Positions 63,790 to 64,000 of a stretch of DNA of 64,000 nt are shown here, piece after piece. A model generated the notes under the pieces. The model saw only the letters and a program-made list of their open reading frames with translations. It had not been told where the DNA came from and did no database searches. The DNA is from Nissolia schottii (lineage: Eukaryota; Streptophyta; Magnoliopsida; Fabales; Fabaceae): contig QANU01107558.1 of NCBI GenBank assembly GCA_003254905.1, positions 29,325 to 93,324 of the forward strand, given 5' to 3'. The position numbers and the translations under genes were made by a program. Each line of letters starts with the position of its first letter. Position 1 is the first letter of the stretch.

Positions 63790-64000
63790 CTAGATTATAA
63801 CCCGCGCGATGCGCGGCGGGGATATAAAACATGCTAATATATAGACATGCAGATTATTGTACTATTTAGTACTAATCATAATAATACTAATATAAAAGAC
63901 TTGATATCATATTAATGAATAGATCACAACATGAATGAAAATGACAATTATATCACCTAATGAAGTTTACATATTAAAGTATTGATATATAAACTTATTA
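63790..64000 (-). mobile_element. Helitron 3' terminus (element runs past the window edge)
   Basis: Read on the minus strand, the GC-rich hairpin CCGCGC-ATC-GCGCGG (63816-63802) stands alone in AT-rich DNA and is followed by GTTATAAT, then CTAG, then T. A hairpin about ten bases before a terminal CTRR, inserted next to T, is the diagnostic Helitron 3' end. The 5' TC end and any coding part are outside the window. Confidence 0.75.

Overview
This is a window of plant nuclear DNA. It is AT-rich, with long intergenic spacers, GT-AG introns, plant-only gene families (LRK10-like receptor kinases, a PPR protein, a type-2 lipid-transfer protein), LTR retrotransposons, MITEs and a Helitron end. Repeat style and protein wording suggest a papilionoid legume, possibly a peanut-type genome, but this is inference and I could not test it.

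Left part (1-5.3 kb, +): a copy of the promoter, signal peptide and start of an LRK10-like ectodomain, then an intact but orphaned LRK10L/PR5K-type transmembrane kinase exon. Positions 1-2309 are the left arm of a large inverted duplication whose right arm is 30469-32556. Then (5.5-15.5 kb) comes an 8 kb tandem array of a ~175 bp monomer, itself three ~58 bp sub-repeats, interrupted near its left end by a decayed Ty3/gypsy fragment. A 563-base T homopolymer follows at 16322-16884.

19.9-34.2 kb (-): a small conserved plant protein of unknown function, then the LRK10L locus. One transmembrane/kinase module (24932-23322) lies downstream of four separate signal-peptide-plus-ectodomain exons (starts 26688, 28734, 30659, 34180). 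All four end in phase 1 at a good GT donor and so can be joined in frame to the same phase-1 acceptor. No other kinase lies between them. This looks like a bank of alternative first exons that would give receptors with different outside domains on one signalling domain; it is the most interesting system here.

35.8-40.5 kb: a ~1 kb imperfect palindrome able to form a long hairpin, a hAT-like MITE, a PPR gene of the PLS-E class, and an orphan last exon of a glutamine amidotransferase. 41-49 kb (-): a broken GAT1_2.1-like gene followed by an intact four-exon copy (422 aa), with an exact 358 bp triplication between them. 51.8 kb: tRNA-Val(CAC).

53-64 kb: a segmental duplication (53.05-54.9 kb versus 57.1-63.7 kb) lying on the 3' side of an nsLTP2 gene (55.2 kb). 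The second copy was split by a TIR DNA element which was then split by an internally deleted Ty1/copia element, giving a readable nesting order. The window ends inside a Helitron whose 3' terminus (hairpin plus CTAG) is visible at 63790.
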